Both the position numbers and the translations under genes were made by a program. A stretch of DNA of 64,000 nucleotides from Syntrophotaleaceae bacterium (GTDB taxonomy: Bacteria > Desulfobacterota > Desulfuromonadia > Desulfuromonadales > Syntrophotaleaceae). The notes beneath the pieces are model-generated. The model was not told the DNA's origin and searched no databases. It saw only the letters and a program-made list of their open reading frames with translations. The stretch lies in contig JAWKQB010000001.1 of the NCBI GenBank assembly GCA_041390365.1, positions 124,001-188,000 of the forward strand, given 5' to 3'. Below, piece after piece: positions 53,173 through 63,312 of this stretch (positions within the stretch are counted from its first letter, which is position 1; every line of letters starts with the position of its first letter).

Positions 53173-54311
53173 CCTGGGCGGACGATGTTTCCTCGGCCTT
53201 GGATGTTTTGCCTTCATGCGGCCGGACGAAGTCGTCCCAGCTGAGATCCGAGGTGGAGGAGATGCCGGAAGCCTTGAGTTTGAAGTCGTCGGGGTTCGAG
53301 CTCTGGCGCAGAGCTTCTTCCATGGTGATCAGACCCCGCTGCAGCAGTTGCATGAGGGACTGGTCGAAGGTCTGCATGCCGTAGGATACATGACCCTGCT
53401 GGATGGCATCGCGCAGCAGCTTGGTCTTTTCCCGGTCGTCGATCAGGTCTCGAGTGCGTGCGGTGGAGAGCATGACTTCAACCGCCGGCACACGGCCCTT
53501 GCCGTCGGCCCGGGGCACCAGGCGCTGGGAGATGACCGCTTTCAGAATGCCGGACAACTGGGCGCGGATCTGCCTGTGCTGGTGAGGTGGAAAGATCGAA
53601 ATGATGCGGTTGATCGATTCGGGAGCGTCGATGGTGTGCAGCGTGGCCAGCACGAGGTGGCCGGTTTCGGCGGCGTGCAGGGCGGTTTCCACCGTTTCCA
53701 GGTCGCGCATCTCGCCGACCAGGATCACATCGGGGTCCTGACGCAGGGCATATTTGAGCGCAGTGGGAAAATTCTCGGTGTCGCTGCCCACCTCGCGCTG
53801 GTTGATGATCGATTTCTTGTCCTTGTGCAGAAATTCGATGGGATCCTCGACGGTGATGATATGCAGAGTGCGCTGGGTATTGATGTAGTCGATGATGGAC
53901 GCCAGGGTGGTCGATTTGCCCGAACCGGTGGCCCCGGTGACCAGCACCAGCCCGCGGGGTTCCATGGCAATCTTCTGGATGACCGGCGGCAGGTTCAGTT
54001 CGGCAATGGTGGGCACGCCGAAGGGGATGACGCGGAACACCATGCTCATGCTGCCGCGCTGGGAAAAGATATTGACGCGGAAGCGGCCGAGGCCGGGCAC
54101 CCCGTAGGCCATGTCGACTTCGGGATGTTTTTCGAACTCCTGCCGGCGCCGTTCGCTCATGATGCCCAGGGCCATGCGACGCACCGTCTCCACATCCATC
54201 CGGTCCGCTTTCGGCAGGGGACGCAGCGCACCGTCGATACGGTAGATGGGCGGCAGCCCGGGCTTGATATGGATGTCGGATGCCCGGGCTTTCAGGGCGA
54301 CGCCAAGGATC

Positions 54312-54325
<14 letters not shown>
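53159..54325 (-). CDS. pilT: PilT-type twitching-motility retraction ATPase
   Basis: The 388-residue secretion ATPase powers type IV pilus retraction. Motifs in order: SDIHIKPG in the N-domain, Walker A GATGSGKSTT, Asp box HIITVEDPIEF, Walker B DPDVILVGEMRD, and the AIRNLIR-like C-terminal helix (LLRDAIQQGH). An acidic C-terminal tail makes it longer than typical PilT, closer to PilU length. The ATG at 54325 overlaps the end of recA by 14 bases and its own end overlaps recX, so it is embedded in a recombination operon. Confidence 0.92.
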
Positions 54326-55352
<1,027 letters not shown>

Positions 55353-55400
55353 AATCAGGAAACCCCTTTGGTTTTATATTTGTTGGTCAAATTCGTGAAT

Positions 55401-55479
55401 TGCCCGAGAGGTTCCATCGGGCATCCATCACATCCTAAAGAAGAAAAGGCTGGATTCCCGACAAAACCGCCTCGGGAAT
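55401..55479. repeat. Two hairpins in the thpR-recA spacer
   Basis: TGCCCGA/TCGGGCA (55401-55407, 55417-55423) and ATTCCCGA/TCGGGAAT (55454-55461, 55472-55479) are perfect arms of 7 and 8 bp. The second is of the ATTCCCG...CGGGAAT kind seen scattered in many bacterial genomes. Confidence 0.7.
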
Positions 55480-55494
55480 GACGAGCTGTCCGTA

Positions 55495-56055
55495 TTACCC
55501 TCCCAGCGCGACCGTATGTCGGGGGATGTGCACGGCACCGCCCGCCTGCAGCCGGCTTTCGAAAAGCACCATGCAATCCACGGGCAAAATGCCGATCTCT
55601 AAAGCTGCTCGGGATTCCAGGATGCTTTCCGCGCCCGGGTCGGGGCGCCGGCTTCGGCCAAGGGTGAGATGGGGTGTATAGGGCCGGTTCTCACCGGGCA
55701 GGTCGATGGCGGCCAGTTTTTCAGCCAGCTCAGCCTGCAGCTGCATCAGGGGGGCGCACCGTTCGACGCCGAGCCAGATCACTCGCGGCCGCTTCCTCGA
55801 AGGGAAGGCCCCGAGGTCGGCGATCCGCACCTTGAAGGGCGCAAAGGAACGCCCTATCGATAGCATAGAATTCCCGATCTTTTCAAGAAATTCTTCGGGA
55901 ATATCGCCGAGAAAGGCCAGGGTCAGGTGGATCGTTTCCGGCCGCACCCAGCGGATGCCGGGCAGGGCGGTTTTAAGGTCCCGCTGCACCTCGGCGATGG
56001 TCCGGAAAAGGGAGTCGTTCAGGGGGATGGCGATGAAGGTGCGGATTTTGTCCAT
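55495..56055 (-). CDS. thpR: RNA 2',3'-cyclic phosphodiesterase ThpR
   Basis: The 186-residue two-histidine phosphoesterase has both catalytic HxTL motifs, HLTLAFLG near residue 44 and HLTLGRSR near residue 130. It opens 2',3'-cyclic phosphates on RNA ends. Start at 56055 (MDKIRTFIAIPL) is preceded by a purine-rich stretch (AGGAGCC). It lies between cinA and recA in a conserved order. Confidence 0.93.
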   Translation of the reverse strand: MDKIRTFIAIPLNDSLFRTIAEVQRDLKTALPGIRWVRPETIHLTLAFLGDIPEEFLEKIGNSMLSIGRSFAPFKVRIADLGAFPSRKRPRVIWLGVERCAPLMQLQAELAEKLAAIDLPGENRPYTPHLTLGRSRRPDPGAESILESRAALEIGILPVDCMVLFESRLQAGGAVHIPRHTVALGG

Positions 56056-56084
56056 GTCGGGCTCCTGAAGGCCAAGTCAAAAGG

Positions 56085-56157
56085 CCGATTTCGATCCCGA
56101 TACCGATTTCGATTTGGAAGTTGTCGGGATCGAAATCGCTATCGAAATCGGGATCGG
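56085..56157. repeat. TCGNNN-word imperfect hairpin in the cinA-thpR spacer
   Basis: Arms 56085-56113 and 56129-56157 are inverted copies at 24 of 29 positions. On the plus strand the right side reads as six-base words TCGGGA (56124), TCGAAA (56130), TCGCTA (56136), TCGAAA (56142), TCGGGA (56148), TCGGTT (56154) in exact register. Confidence 0.85.
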
Positions 56158-56185
56158 TTTTCGCCTGTCTTTGCCCCTCTTCAAA

Positions 56186-57424
56186 TCAAATCATTCGGCT
56201 GTTCAGATAGCGGCGGATCCAGTCGAGGGCCATGCAGGCCGACATGCGACGGACTTTTTCGCGGTCTCCGCTGAAGCGGAAGCCCCGGGACTGTTCCACA
56301 TCGGCTCCGCACAGGGCCAGAAAGACCGTACCGACCGGTTTTTGCGCCGTGCCTCCTTCCGGGCCGGCAATGCCGGTGACGGCCAGGCCCAGATCAGTGC
56401 CGGCCGCTTCGCGGATGCCGCGTGCCATGGCCAGGGCGCAGGCTTCGCTGACCGCGCCTTCCTTCTCCAGGATATCATCCGGGACACCCAACCAGTCCCG
56501 CTTGGCGGAATTGGCGTAGGTGACCGCACCCCGTTCCAGAAAGGCCGATGCGCCGGGGAAGTCGGTCAGCATGGCCGCGATCATGCCCCCAGTGCAGGAT
56601 TCGGCCAAGGCGATGGTCAGACCGGCGTTGGTGAGCATGCGGGCGACGTTGCCGGGCAGTGTTTCCTCGCCGAGGCCGAAGACATAGGGTTCCAGCAGAT
56701 GTCGCGCGGCCACTTCGGCCTGATCGAGCATCTGTTCGGCCTCCTCGCCGGTGGCCCGCAGCTTGACGTGTACGAAAGGAAAATCGACGCCGAAGCCGAG
56801 CAGAACCCCTTTCTGCAGTGGCTGCGAGGCTAACATCTCCTCCACCTGCGGCTCGGCCAGGCCGAAGACCTTGAGAATCCGTTCCTGCATGAGCTGTCCG
56901 CCGTCCCGGGCCTGGAGACGGGGCAGCACCTCCAGCTCAAGCATGGCGACCATCTCCCTCGGCACTCCGGGGAGGAAGAAAAGTTCCGATTTGCCCTGGA
57001 TGAACGTGAAGCCCGGCGCCGTGCCGAGCAGGTTGGGAATGACGGCGGATTTCGTCGGCAGCAGCGCCTGCTTTTCGTTGCGCGGATTCATTTCCAGGCT
57101 GTTGCGATGGAAGAAATCGCGCACCTGACGCAGAGCCACGTCGTTCAGGACAAGGCGGCGGCCGAAGGCCCGGGAAGCCGCCCGGGCGGTAAGGTCATCT
57201 TCGGTGGGTCCCAGCCCGCCGGTGACGATAACGACATCCCGCTTGGCCGACAGGTCGACAAGGGCCTGCTCGATCTCCGCCTCGTCGTCACCCACCGATC
57301 GGGATTCACGGATGGCATAACCTTTGGCACCAAGTATCCGGGCGATCTCCCGGGTATTGGTGTCGGCCATTTCACCATTGATCAGTTCGTCTCCGGTAGT
57401 CAGTACGGCGATGCTGAGGGCCAT
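56186..57424 (-). CDS. cinA: CinA: damage-inducible/competence protein, NMN amidohydrolase family
   Basis: The 412-residue protein combines an N-terminal MoaB/MogA-like COG1058 domain (LTTGDELINGEMADTNT, TGGLGPTEDD) with a C-terminal PncC domain (ALAESCTGGMIAAMLTDFPGAS, TGIAGPEGGT). PncC domains hydrolyse nicotinamide mononucleotide; the N-terminal domain has ADP-ribose pyrophosphatase activity in relatives. In some bacteria CinA links RecA to competence, which fits the recA-pilT neighbourhood. Confidence 0.95.
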   Translation of the reverse strand: MALSIAVLTTGDELINGEMADTNTREIARILGAKGYAIRESRSVGDDEAEIEQALVDLSAKRDVVIVTGGLGPTEDDLTARAASRAFGRRLVLNDVALRQVRDFFHRNSLEMNPRNEKQALLPTKSAVIPNLLGTAPGFTFIQGKSELFFLPGVPREMVAMLELEVLPRLQARDGGQLMQERILKVFGLAEPQVEEMLASQPLQKGVLLGFGVDFPFVHVKLRATGEEAEQMLDQAEVAARHLLEPYVFGLGEETLPGNVARMLTNAGLTIALAESCTGGMIAAMLTDFPGASAFLERGAVTYANSAKRDWLGVPDDILEKEGAVSEACALAMARGIREAAGTDLGLAVTGIAGPEGGTAQKPVGTVFLALCGADVEQSRGFRFSGDREKVRRMSACMALDWIRRYLNSRMI

Positions 57425-57764
57425 GGAAGATTCTCCTGAGCACTTGATGGGTTTGATAAATGGGACTTATGAATGCGGGACATGTAGGCTCGCAGCCCCG
57501 ACGAGCTATGGTCCCCTGTCCGGGGGAGGGGATGTCGGCACCGAACCCTCCTGGAAAAATGGCATCCGCACCGGAAAGCCGGGCAGCGTGGACCCTCATG
57601 AGCAAACAGGTCTAAAGATATCAATTCGGCGGGTAAAACAAAAGCCGGAAATGTGCCGTAAAAGGGGGGGGCGGGGCAGGAAACAACCGGTTTTAAAAAG
57701 AACCTGATCGGGGTCGGTATCGAAAAGAGATTCTTGCGACCCGATACCGACCCCGAAGAAGGTT
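57425..57764. other. Intergenic region between a binding-protein gene and cinA
   Basis: About 340 bases without a gene. It holds a degenerate ATGGGACTT-type nine-base repeat (57447-57476), CCCC/GGGG-rich small hairpins (57514-57530) and the 14-bp TCG-word hairpin at 57709-57755. No promoter for cinA was identified with confidence. Confidence 0.55.
57709..57755. repeat. TCGNNN-word hairpin after the binding-protein operon
   Basis: CGGGGTCGGTATCG (57709-57722) is the exact inverse of 57742-57755; the loop is 19 bases. On the minus strand a T-rich stretch follows (57700-57690), so it could terminate the binding-protein transcript. Confidence 0.85.
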
Positions 57765-58676
57765 TTATTTCACCGGATGCATGACCGGGCCGTAGGGCCA
57801 GACCGGATAGAAGAAGGGGACTCCGCCGTTTCTGTCCTTGCCGAATTCCGCCATGAGGTTCTGTATTTCGGCTGACAGGATGAAATCGCCCAGAGCCTTG
57901 GCGCCTGCTTGGTTGACATGGGGATGGCGCGCGGGATTGGCTTCCATCAGCACGTAGGGCCGGCGCATGGTGGGGTCCTGATCGACCAGGATCTCCACTT
58001 TGCCGTGGGGGTGCTTGGACTGGGTGATCGGCATGCGGCCGAAAATGAAGTAGGCCTCCTGCCCGTCGGCAAACATGGGGATGTCCTCGGAATAGGGTGC
58101 CTCGTCCTGGATGAACCAGTCGCCGCGCGGCCGGATGCCGGCCCGCTGCCAGAGGGTATGGCCGATTTCCCGCGGACCGTTGCTGTTGACGTCAAGGAAA
58201 CGGCTTTTGGTCTCTGCAATCCGTTTGAGCGCCTCGGCGCCGTCCTTGAGCCCGCGGATTTTGGCCGGGTCCGAGGGCGGTCCGAGCAGAACCAGATCGT
58301 TGCGGGCGCAGGGGCGCATGTTGATGCCGTAGCCGTCGGCCACCAGGTCGGTGGTGATATCCCCGGAGTGCATGACCAGAAAATCGGCCTCGCCGCGCCG
58401 GAAGGCCGGTGAGATCTTCGGCCTCGCACCGGTGGCGACCACCTGGACTTTGTAGGGATGCTTGGCCTCGAAGCGCTTGACGATCTCGTCCCACAGCCCG
58501 GTCATGGTCATGCCGCCGATGACGCAGGCCCGGACGACCTGGGAATCGGCTGCGACGGGTGCCGGTTGTTTTGCTTTTTCTCCCTTTTCCGCCCATGCCC
58601 CGCTCTGCAGCAACATCACGCAGGCCAGGGCTGCCGCCAGCAGCGACAAGGTTCGGGATCGGATTGTACGCATCAT
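57765..58676 (-). CDS. TupA-like periplasmic substrate-binding protein 1
   Basis: A signal peptide (to about residue 29) precedes a two-lobe binding domain of the tungstate/phosphate (PBP-like) type: VQVVATGARPKISPAF, RRGEADFLVMHSG, ARNDLVLLGPPSDPAKIRG and LWQRAGIRPRGDWF match TupA proteins. However the TupA ligand loops TTTS and RGDDSGT are replaced by GGMTMTG and NSNGPRE, so the ligand is probably not tungstate. The gene lies 66 bases after a close paralogue and no permease or ATPase gene is nearby. GGAGG precedes the ATG. Confidence 0.85.
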   Translation of the reverse strand: MMRTIRSRTLSLLAAALACVMLLQSGAWAEKGEKAKQPAPVAADSQVVRACVIGGMTMTGLWDEIVKRFEAKHPYKVQVVATGARPKISPAFRRGEADFLVMHSGDITTDLVADGYGINMRPCARNDLVLLGPPSDPAKIRGLKDGAEALKRIAETKSRFLDVNSNGPREIGHTLWQRAGIRPRGDWFIQDEAPYSEDIPMFADGQEAYFIFGRMPITQSKHPHGKVEILVDQDPTMRRPYVLMEANPARHPHVNQAGAKALGDFILSAEIQNLMAEFGKDRNGGVPFFYPVWPYGPVMHPVK

Positions 58677-58742
58677 TTTTGCCTCCTGGTTATGAGATTT
58701 TAATTGATCCGGAAATTTCCGGTTCCGGTTAAATGCTTCACA

Positions 58743-59636
58743 TCAGTGCAGGGCGGGCCCGTAAGGCCAGACCGGGTGGAAGAATGGGAACCCGCCATTT
58801 TGGTCCTTGCCGTACTCGGCCAAGAAGGTCTGAACTTCTTCTGACAGGATGAAATCCCCCAGGGCCTTGGCTCCTGCCTGATTAGCATCGGGATAGCGGT
58901 CCGGATTGGCCTCCATCAGCAGATAGGGGCGGCGCATGGTCGGATCCAGATCCACCAGGATCTCCAGCTTGCCCCGCGGATGCTTCGCCTGAGTGAAGGG
59001 CACCCGACCGAATATGAAATAAGCTCCTTTTTTCTCTGCTGTTGAGAGGAGTGCCTCGGAATTTACAGCTTCGTCCTTTAGGAACCAGTCGCCCCTGGGC
59101 CTGATGCCGGCGCGCTGCCAGAGGGTATGCCCCAATTCCTGGGAGCCGTTGCTGGTCGTTACATCGATAAAAGAACTTTTGGATTCAGCGATGCGCCTGA
59201 GTGCCTCGGCGCCGTCCTTCAAGCCTCGTACGCCCGCCGGGTCCGAAGGGGGCCCCAAAAGTACCAGGTCGTTGCGGGCGCAGGGACGCAAGTTGATTGC
59301 ATAGCCATCGGCCGCCAGACCTATGTTGTCATCACAGGAATGCATCAGCAGGAAGTCGGCCCAGCCCCTCCTGAAAACAGGAGTGATTCGTTCCAGGGGG
59401 CCGGTGGCAACCAGTTCGACCCTGTAAGGGTGTTTCGTTTCAAAGCGCTTTACGATTTCATCCCATACGCCGGTCATGGTCATGCCGCCGATAACGCAGG
59501 CGCGAACCGTATTGAAGGAATGGCCAAGTGCGGCCTCGCCTTTTTTTGCAGCCAGAGCGGTTCCCTTCGGCAGGGAAAGCAGGCCCAGTGCGACCAGAAA
59601 AGCGAGGAACCATGTCTTGATTCGGTTTGAGGCCAT
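58743..59636 (-). CDS. TupA-like periplasmic substrate-binding protein 2
   Basis: This 297-residue paralogue shares with its neighbour the GGMTMTG loop, FRRGWADFLLMHSC, CARNDLVLLGPPSDPAGVRG and the ending PVWPYGP; the second loop reads SNGSQE. It is the first gene of the operon, with a -10 box inside a 20-bp palindrome just upstream and GGGAG before the ATG. It is divergent from a TonB-dependent receptor gene 352 bases away, so receptor and binding proteins probably handle the same ligand across the outer membrane and periplasm. Confidence 0.85.
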   Translation of the reverse strand: MASNRIKTWFLAFLVALGLLSLPKGTALAAKKGEAALGHSFNTVRACVIGGMTMTGVWDEIVKRFETKHPYRVELVATGPLERITPVFRRGWADFLLMHSCDDNIGLAADGYAINLRPCARNDLVLLGPPSDPAGVRGLKDGAEALRRIAESKSSFIDVTTSNGSQELGHTLWQRAGIRPRGDWFLKDEAVNSEALLSTAEKKGAYFIFGRVPFTQAKHPRGKLEILVDLDPTMRRPYLLMEANPDRYPDANQAGAKALGDFILSEEVQTFLAEYGKDQNGGFPFFHPVWPYGPALH

Positions 59637-59650
59637 ATTGGTGGTCTCCC

Positions 59651-59670
59651 TGGAATAGAATTATATTCCA
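59651..59670. promoter_or_regulatory. 20-bp palindrome overlapping the -10 box of the binding-protein operon
   Basis: TGGAATAGAATTATATTCCA has perfect 7-bp arms with a six-base centre. Its minus strand contains TATAAT (59665-59660), a consensus -10. The -35 region (TTGGGG, 16 bases away) is poor. A regulator bound here would block transcription directly. Confidence 0.7.
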
Positions 59671-59859
59671 TTCTCTATATCCCCCAAAAAATATGACGGA
59701 ATTTGGCTTCATACAAGTTAAATTTTCTTTTTGTTGCCGATACTGAAAAGCCGGATTTCGGATTTTTGAAGTTTTAATCCCAATGAAATTAGAGGTTTAA
59801 AGTAGACTGGCTTTTGATGAGAATCCGAAAAGGCATAATAAATCCGTTATGTTCACTTC

Positions 59860-59889
59860 TTGACAGCGGTTTCGAAATTTCGCTATAGT
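59860..59889 (+). promoter_or_regulatory. Sigma-70 promoter of the TonB-dependent receptor
   Basis: TTGACA (59860-59865) and TATAGT (59884-59889) are separated by 18 bases. The spacer contains the perfect palindrome CGAAATTTCG (59873-59882). The expected start near 59896 leaves a leader of about 90 bases. Confidence 0.75.
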
Positions 59890-59988
59890 CCCGCCAATAT
59901 AGCCTGGGCCTGGTTTACCGTTCTTTTGTTTATCCCGGAGGGCTTCGCACCGGAGCTCCATGTTTTCTATGAATATAAGGAGGCAATA

Positions 59989-62001
59989 ATGAAGAGAGGA
60001 TTGTTTGCGGCATGTGCCGTACTTGCGCTGATTGCGCCACCCTTTGGAGGAGGGGCAGTGCATGCGGCAGAAGACGGAGTCTATCATCTCGGCGAGGTGG
60101 TGGTGTCCGGTGAGGAAAAAGGGGTAGAGGATATTGGCACTACCTTCAAGGTGACCGCGGAAGAGATTGAGAAGCGCGGAGCCCGCACCTTGGACGAAGC
60201 GATCGAAATGCTCCCGGGCGTGGAGGTTCGGACCGGAGGAGACGGTGCTCCGCGCATCGATATCCGCGGCTTTCGGACTCGCCATGTCAAATTGCTGCTC
60301 AACGGGACGCCCTTCAACAGCACCAACGACGGGCAATTCGATCCGGCTTTGATTTCGATGGAAAATGTTGCCGAAATCGTTGTGACCACTGGCGGTGGAT
60401 CCGAGCTCTACGGTTCCGGCGGAAATGCCGGTGTCATCAACATCATCACTAAAAAAGGAACGCTCGGGGCTCACGGCTCTCTGGGCTTTGAACTGGGAGA
60501 AGTCGATGCCAGTCTGCTCAGGGCGACAGGGTCCTATGGCGCGGAAAAGTACGATGTTTTCCTCAGCGCCAGCACCTACGAGCGCGATGCCTTTCGGTTG
60601 TCCAATCATTTCAGTGAAGAGGCCTTCGAGGATGGCGATGAGAGGGAAAACAGTGATCGCGATCGGGACAATCTGTTCCTCAATGTCGGCTATCAGCCGG
60701 ATGACGCCACGCTGCTGGGTTTGACCTTCAGCTATCTCAATGGGGAACGGGGAAAGCCACCGATCATCTACGACCGACGCAATGACATCTTTGCCAACAA
60801 CATACGATATGAGCGGGAGGATGTGGCCGAGGAGTTCAACGTCCAACTGGCGGCCAACCACGATTTTTCGGGCCCTGTAAGTATCAAGGGCTGGGCCTAC
60901 TTCAATACTCTCAACCTGGAAGAGAACACTTATGACGGTGCTGATTATGACAGCCAGCGCCGCAGAAATTCCGGTAAAACCGATTCGACGACAGAAATTT
61001 CGGGTGTCAACCTCCAGCTTCGCTATGACCTTGAACGCTTAGGGGCGGTCACCCTTGGCGGCATGTTCGAAAATGACGACTGGGAAGCCGACGGGTATGT
61101 CATTTCCGTAAACAATGTGACGAATGACCCTGATGACCGGTTCGACGAAGACGCAGACTTCCAGCTTTATTCCTTAAGCATGGAGTACCAAGTCTCTCCT
61201 TTCGACAACTTCGGTGTCGTTCTCGGAGCCGGTTATCACTGGCAGGACCGTGACGAAAAAGATGAAGAGGATTACTCTTACCTGATCGGCTTGACTTATC
61301 AGTTGTTCGAGGGCACCCGCCTGAGGGCCAATCACTCCAGAAAAATTCGCTTTCCCACCATTAGCGACCTCTATGATACGAATGGCGGAAACCCTGAGTT
61401 GAGCGCCGAAACCACCTTGAACTATGAAGCCGGCATCGAGCAGGTTCTGCCGGGCAAAACGCTGCTATCTTTGACTGGTTTCTACATCGACATCGAAGAT
61501 TTCATAGAGCGAAGCGACCTGACTGATCTGCGGGAGAACTTTGAAGAGTATGAGTTCTATGGAGTCGAGATCGGAGTGGAAAACCACTATTTGGATTGGC
61601 TCCTGGTTCGTGCCACCTACAGCTATCTGAAGACCGAGGACAAGGGCGACAGCGGGCGGGATGAACTGCAAAATCGGCCGGAGCACAAGGTAACCCTCGA
61701 GGCGACCTGCTTTCTGCCTTGGGGCCTGACGGCTTACGGCTCCGCCCTTTATGTTGATGGCAACTACTACTACAACAGGGAACAGACGGCAGGAGGTGTG
61801 GTAACCCTTCCAGAAAATGCCGTTCAAGCGGAACTGCCGGAATATCTTGTGGTCGACTTCAAGCTGAACAAATCGGTGGCCCAAAATGCCCTCGACCTCT
61901 ATATCGGCATCGACAACGTGTTCGACGAGGACTACGAGCAGAGCTATGGATTTCCTCAGCCCGGCCGCACCTTCTATGGCGGCGCGACCTGGAAGTTCTG
62001 A
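59989..62001 (+). CDS. TonB-dependent outer-membrane receptor
   Basis: The start at 59989 follows AAGGAGG and gives a 670-residue protein with a signal peptide (cleavage near VHA-AED). A TonB box-like LGEVVVSG follows, then the plug (GARTLDEAIEMLPGV, RIDIRGF, ELYGSGGNAGVINIITKKG split as RIDIRGF, GSGGNAGVINI) and a 22-strand barrel ending GATWKF with the terminal aromatic residue. It imports a scarce ligand, probably the one bound by the two periplasmic proteins encoded divergently. The barrel is acidic-residue rich (many Asp/Glu loops). A strong terminator follows. Confidence 0.92.
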   Translation: MKRGLFAACAVLALIAPPFGGGAVHAAEDGVYHLGEVVVSGEEKGVEDIGTTFKVTAEEIEKRGARTLDEAIEMLPGVEVRTGGDGAPRIDIRGFRTRHVKLLLNGTPFNSTNDGQFDPALISMENVAEIVVTTGGGSELYGSGGNAGVINIITKKGTLGAHGSLGFELGEVDASLLRATGSYGAEKYDVFLSASTYERDAFRLSNHFSEEAFEDGDERENSDRDRDNLFLNVGYQPDDATLLGLTFSYLNGERGKPPIIYDRRNDIFANNIRYEREDVAEEFNVQLAANHDFSGPVSIKGWAYFNTLNLEENTYDGADYDSQRRRNSGKTDSTTEISGVNLQLRYDLERLGAVTLGGMFENDDWEADGYVISVNNVTNDPDDRFDEDADFQLYSLSMEYQVSPFDNFGVVLGAGYHWQDRDEKDEEDYSYLIGLTYQLFEGTRLRANHSRKIRFPTISDLYDTNGGNPELSAETTLNYEAGIEQVLPGKTLLSLTGFYIDIEDFIERSDLTDLRENFEEYEFYGVEIGVENHYLDWLLVRATYSYLKTEDKGDSGRDELQNRPEHKVTLEATCFLPWGLTAYGSALYVDGNYYYNREQTAGGVVTLPENAVQAELPEYLVVDFKLNKSVAQNALDLYIGIDNVFDEDYEQSYGFPQPGRTFYGGATWKF

Positions 62002-62037
62002 TTCGTGACTTGAATTTGTAAAAAACTCTGCGGAAAA

Positions 62038-62076
62038 ACGGCCGGGCTCCATTGGGGGGGCCGGCCGTTTTTTTTT
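62038..62076. terminator. Bidirectional intrinsic terminator between receptor and larC
   Basis: ACGGCCGG (62038-62045) and CCGGCCGT (62061-62068) with A-run before and nine T after; it can stop transcripts from either convergent gene. Confidence 0.9.
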
Positions 62077-62112
62077 ATCTTTATGGCGCGATTAGCCGGA
62101 AGGGGAATTTTC

Positions 62113-63297
62113 TCAGGTCTCTGCCAAGAATGCGTCGAATGCCGCCTGTACCACGATGCGGTAGACATCCGGCAGCGGCTTGCCGCTGCCGGATGCCAGT
62201 GTACGACAGCTTTCGTATTCCGGGACCGCTCGGAGCAGGGCTTCACCCTCGTAGAACAGCTTGACCGCCGCCTCGCCGATGGTTGTATTCACTGTTGCAG
62301 CCCGGCTACTCAGCTTGAAGCGGCCGGTTTCGTACCAGCGCACCCCGGCGGCGCTGCTCTCCCGCAGGATCATGCGGGCCAGCAGTGGGGTCAGGTTTGG
62401 CGGGGCGACGACGGTGAGACGGGTGCCCGGCCGGTTCTTTTTCATCTGCAGCGGGGCGTAGCCGACATCCAGGGCGCCCGCCTGCAGCAGGTTGTCCATC
62501 AGAGCTCCGAGCCATTCCGGGTTGGCGTCGTCGATGTGGCTTTCGAGCACCGCGATCCGGTCCTGCTCCAGAGGAACGGCTTCTACCGCTTCGCCGAGGA
62601 TGCCCCGCAGCAGGTTGGGCCGGTCGGTCAGGTGGCGATCTCCGGCGCCGTAGCCGACAGCGGTGACCGTCATCGCCGGCATGGGACCGAAGGAGGCGAT
62701 CTCTGCGGCGATGGCGGCGCCGGTGGGGGTGACCAGCTCCACTTCCGCCGGGTCGGAGACCACCGGCAGGCCCTTGAGGATCTCCAGGGTCGCGGGGGCG
62801 GGAAGAGGGAAGGAGCCGTGGGCGCAGCGGACGGTGCCGCGGGTCATGGGCAGGGGGGAGCAGACGATCTTTTCCGCCTGCAGCAGATTCAGGCCGATGG
62901 CGGCGCCGACCACGTCGACGATGGAGTCGATGGCGCCGACCTCGTGGAAATGAACCTTTTCAAGGGCCGTGCCGTGAATCTTCGCCTCGGCTTCGCCGAT
63001 GCGCCGGAAGATGCGGCGGGCAAGGTCCTTGGCTTCCTGAGGCAGAGGGCTGTCGGCAAGCATCCGGTCGATATCGACCCAGGTGCGATGATGGTGGTGC
63101 TCTTCGCACTCCACGATAAATTTCGAGCCCTCCACGGCCTGGCGTTTTTCCCGCTGCAGTCCGAGGCGGTATCCGGAGACCGGCAGTTTGCGTAGTTCCC
63201 GTTCGATTTCGGCGAGGGGCACGCCGAGGTCGAGCAGCAAACCGAGGAACATATCGCCGGAGATGCCGGAAAAGGTGTCGAGGTAGAGGGTTTTCAT
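62113..63297 (-). CDS. larC: Nickel-pincer cofactor biosynthesis protein LarC
   Basis: LarC inserts nickel into the dithiolated mononucleotide using CTP (cyclometallase), giving the nickel-pincer nucleotide used by LarA-type racemases. The start at 63297 (MKTLYLDTFSGISGDM) follows GGAGAG. The His-rich loop ECEEHHHHRTWVD binds nickel, and HFHEVGAIDSIVD and TPTGAAI are family motifs. The 394-residue protein is one continuous frame, unlike the frameshifted larC of lactobacilli. It follows larB after a palindromic repeat. Confidence 0.94.
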   Translation of the reverse strand: MKTLYLDTFSGISGDMFLGLLLDLGVPLAEIERELRKLPVSGYRLGLQREKRQAVEGSKFIVECEEHHHHRTWVDIDRMLADSPLPQEAKDLARRIFRRIGEAEAKIHGTALEKVHFHEVGAIDSIVDVVGAAIGLNLLQAEKIVCSPLPMTRGTVRCAHGSFPLPAPATLEILKGLPVVSDPAEVELVTPTGAAIAAEIASFGPMPAMTVTAVGYGAGDRHLTDRPNLLRGILGEAVEAVPLEQDRIAVLESHIDDANPEWLGALMDNLLQAGALDVGYAPLQMKKNRPGTRLTVVAPPNLTPLLARMILRESSAAGVRWYETGRFKLSSRAATVNTTIGEAAVKLFYEGEALLRAVPEYESCRTLASGSGKPLPDVYRIVVQAAFDAFLAET

Positions 63298-63312
63298 CAG
63301 TCTCTCCGTTGA

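Larger units (their letters stand above)
59637..59988. other. Divergent promoter region between binding proteins and TonB receptor
   Basis: This 352-base region is AT-rich and contains promoters in both directions, a 20-bp palindrome (59651-59670), a looser TATGA-N12-TCATA repeat (59692-59713) and a CGAAATTTCG palindrome (59873-59882). No gene is seen; the receptor frame stays open upstream of its true start but has no ribosome site. Confidence 0.7.

Noticed and set aside
55353..55494. LexA-regulated recA promoter
   Set aside because: No GGTT-N2-C-N4-G-N3-ACC or CTGT-type box is visible in the spacer; only hairpins were found.
59692..59713. NikR operator
   Set aside because: TATGA and TCATA half sites exist but the spacer is 12 bases rather than about 16, and one half is incomplete; kept only as a loose inverted repeat.
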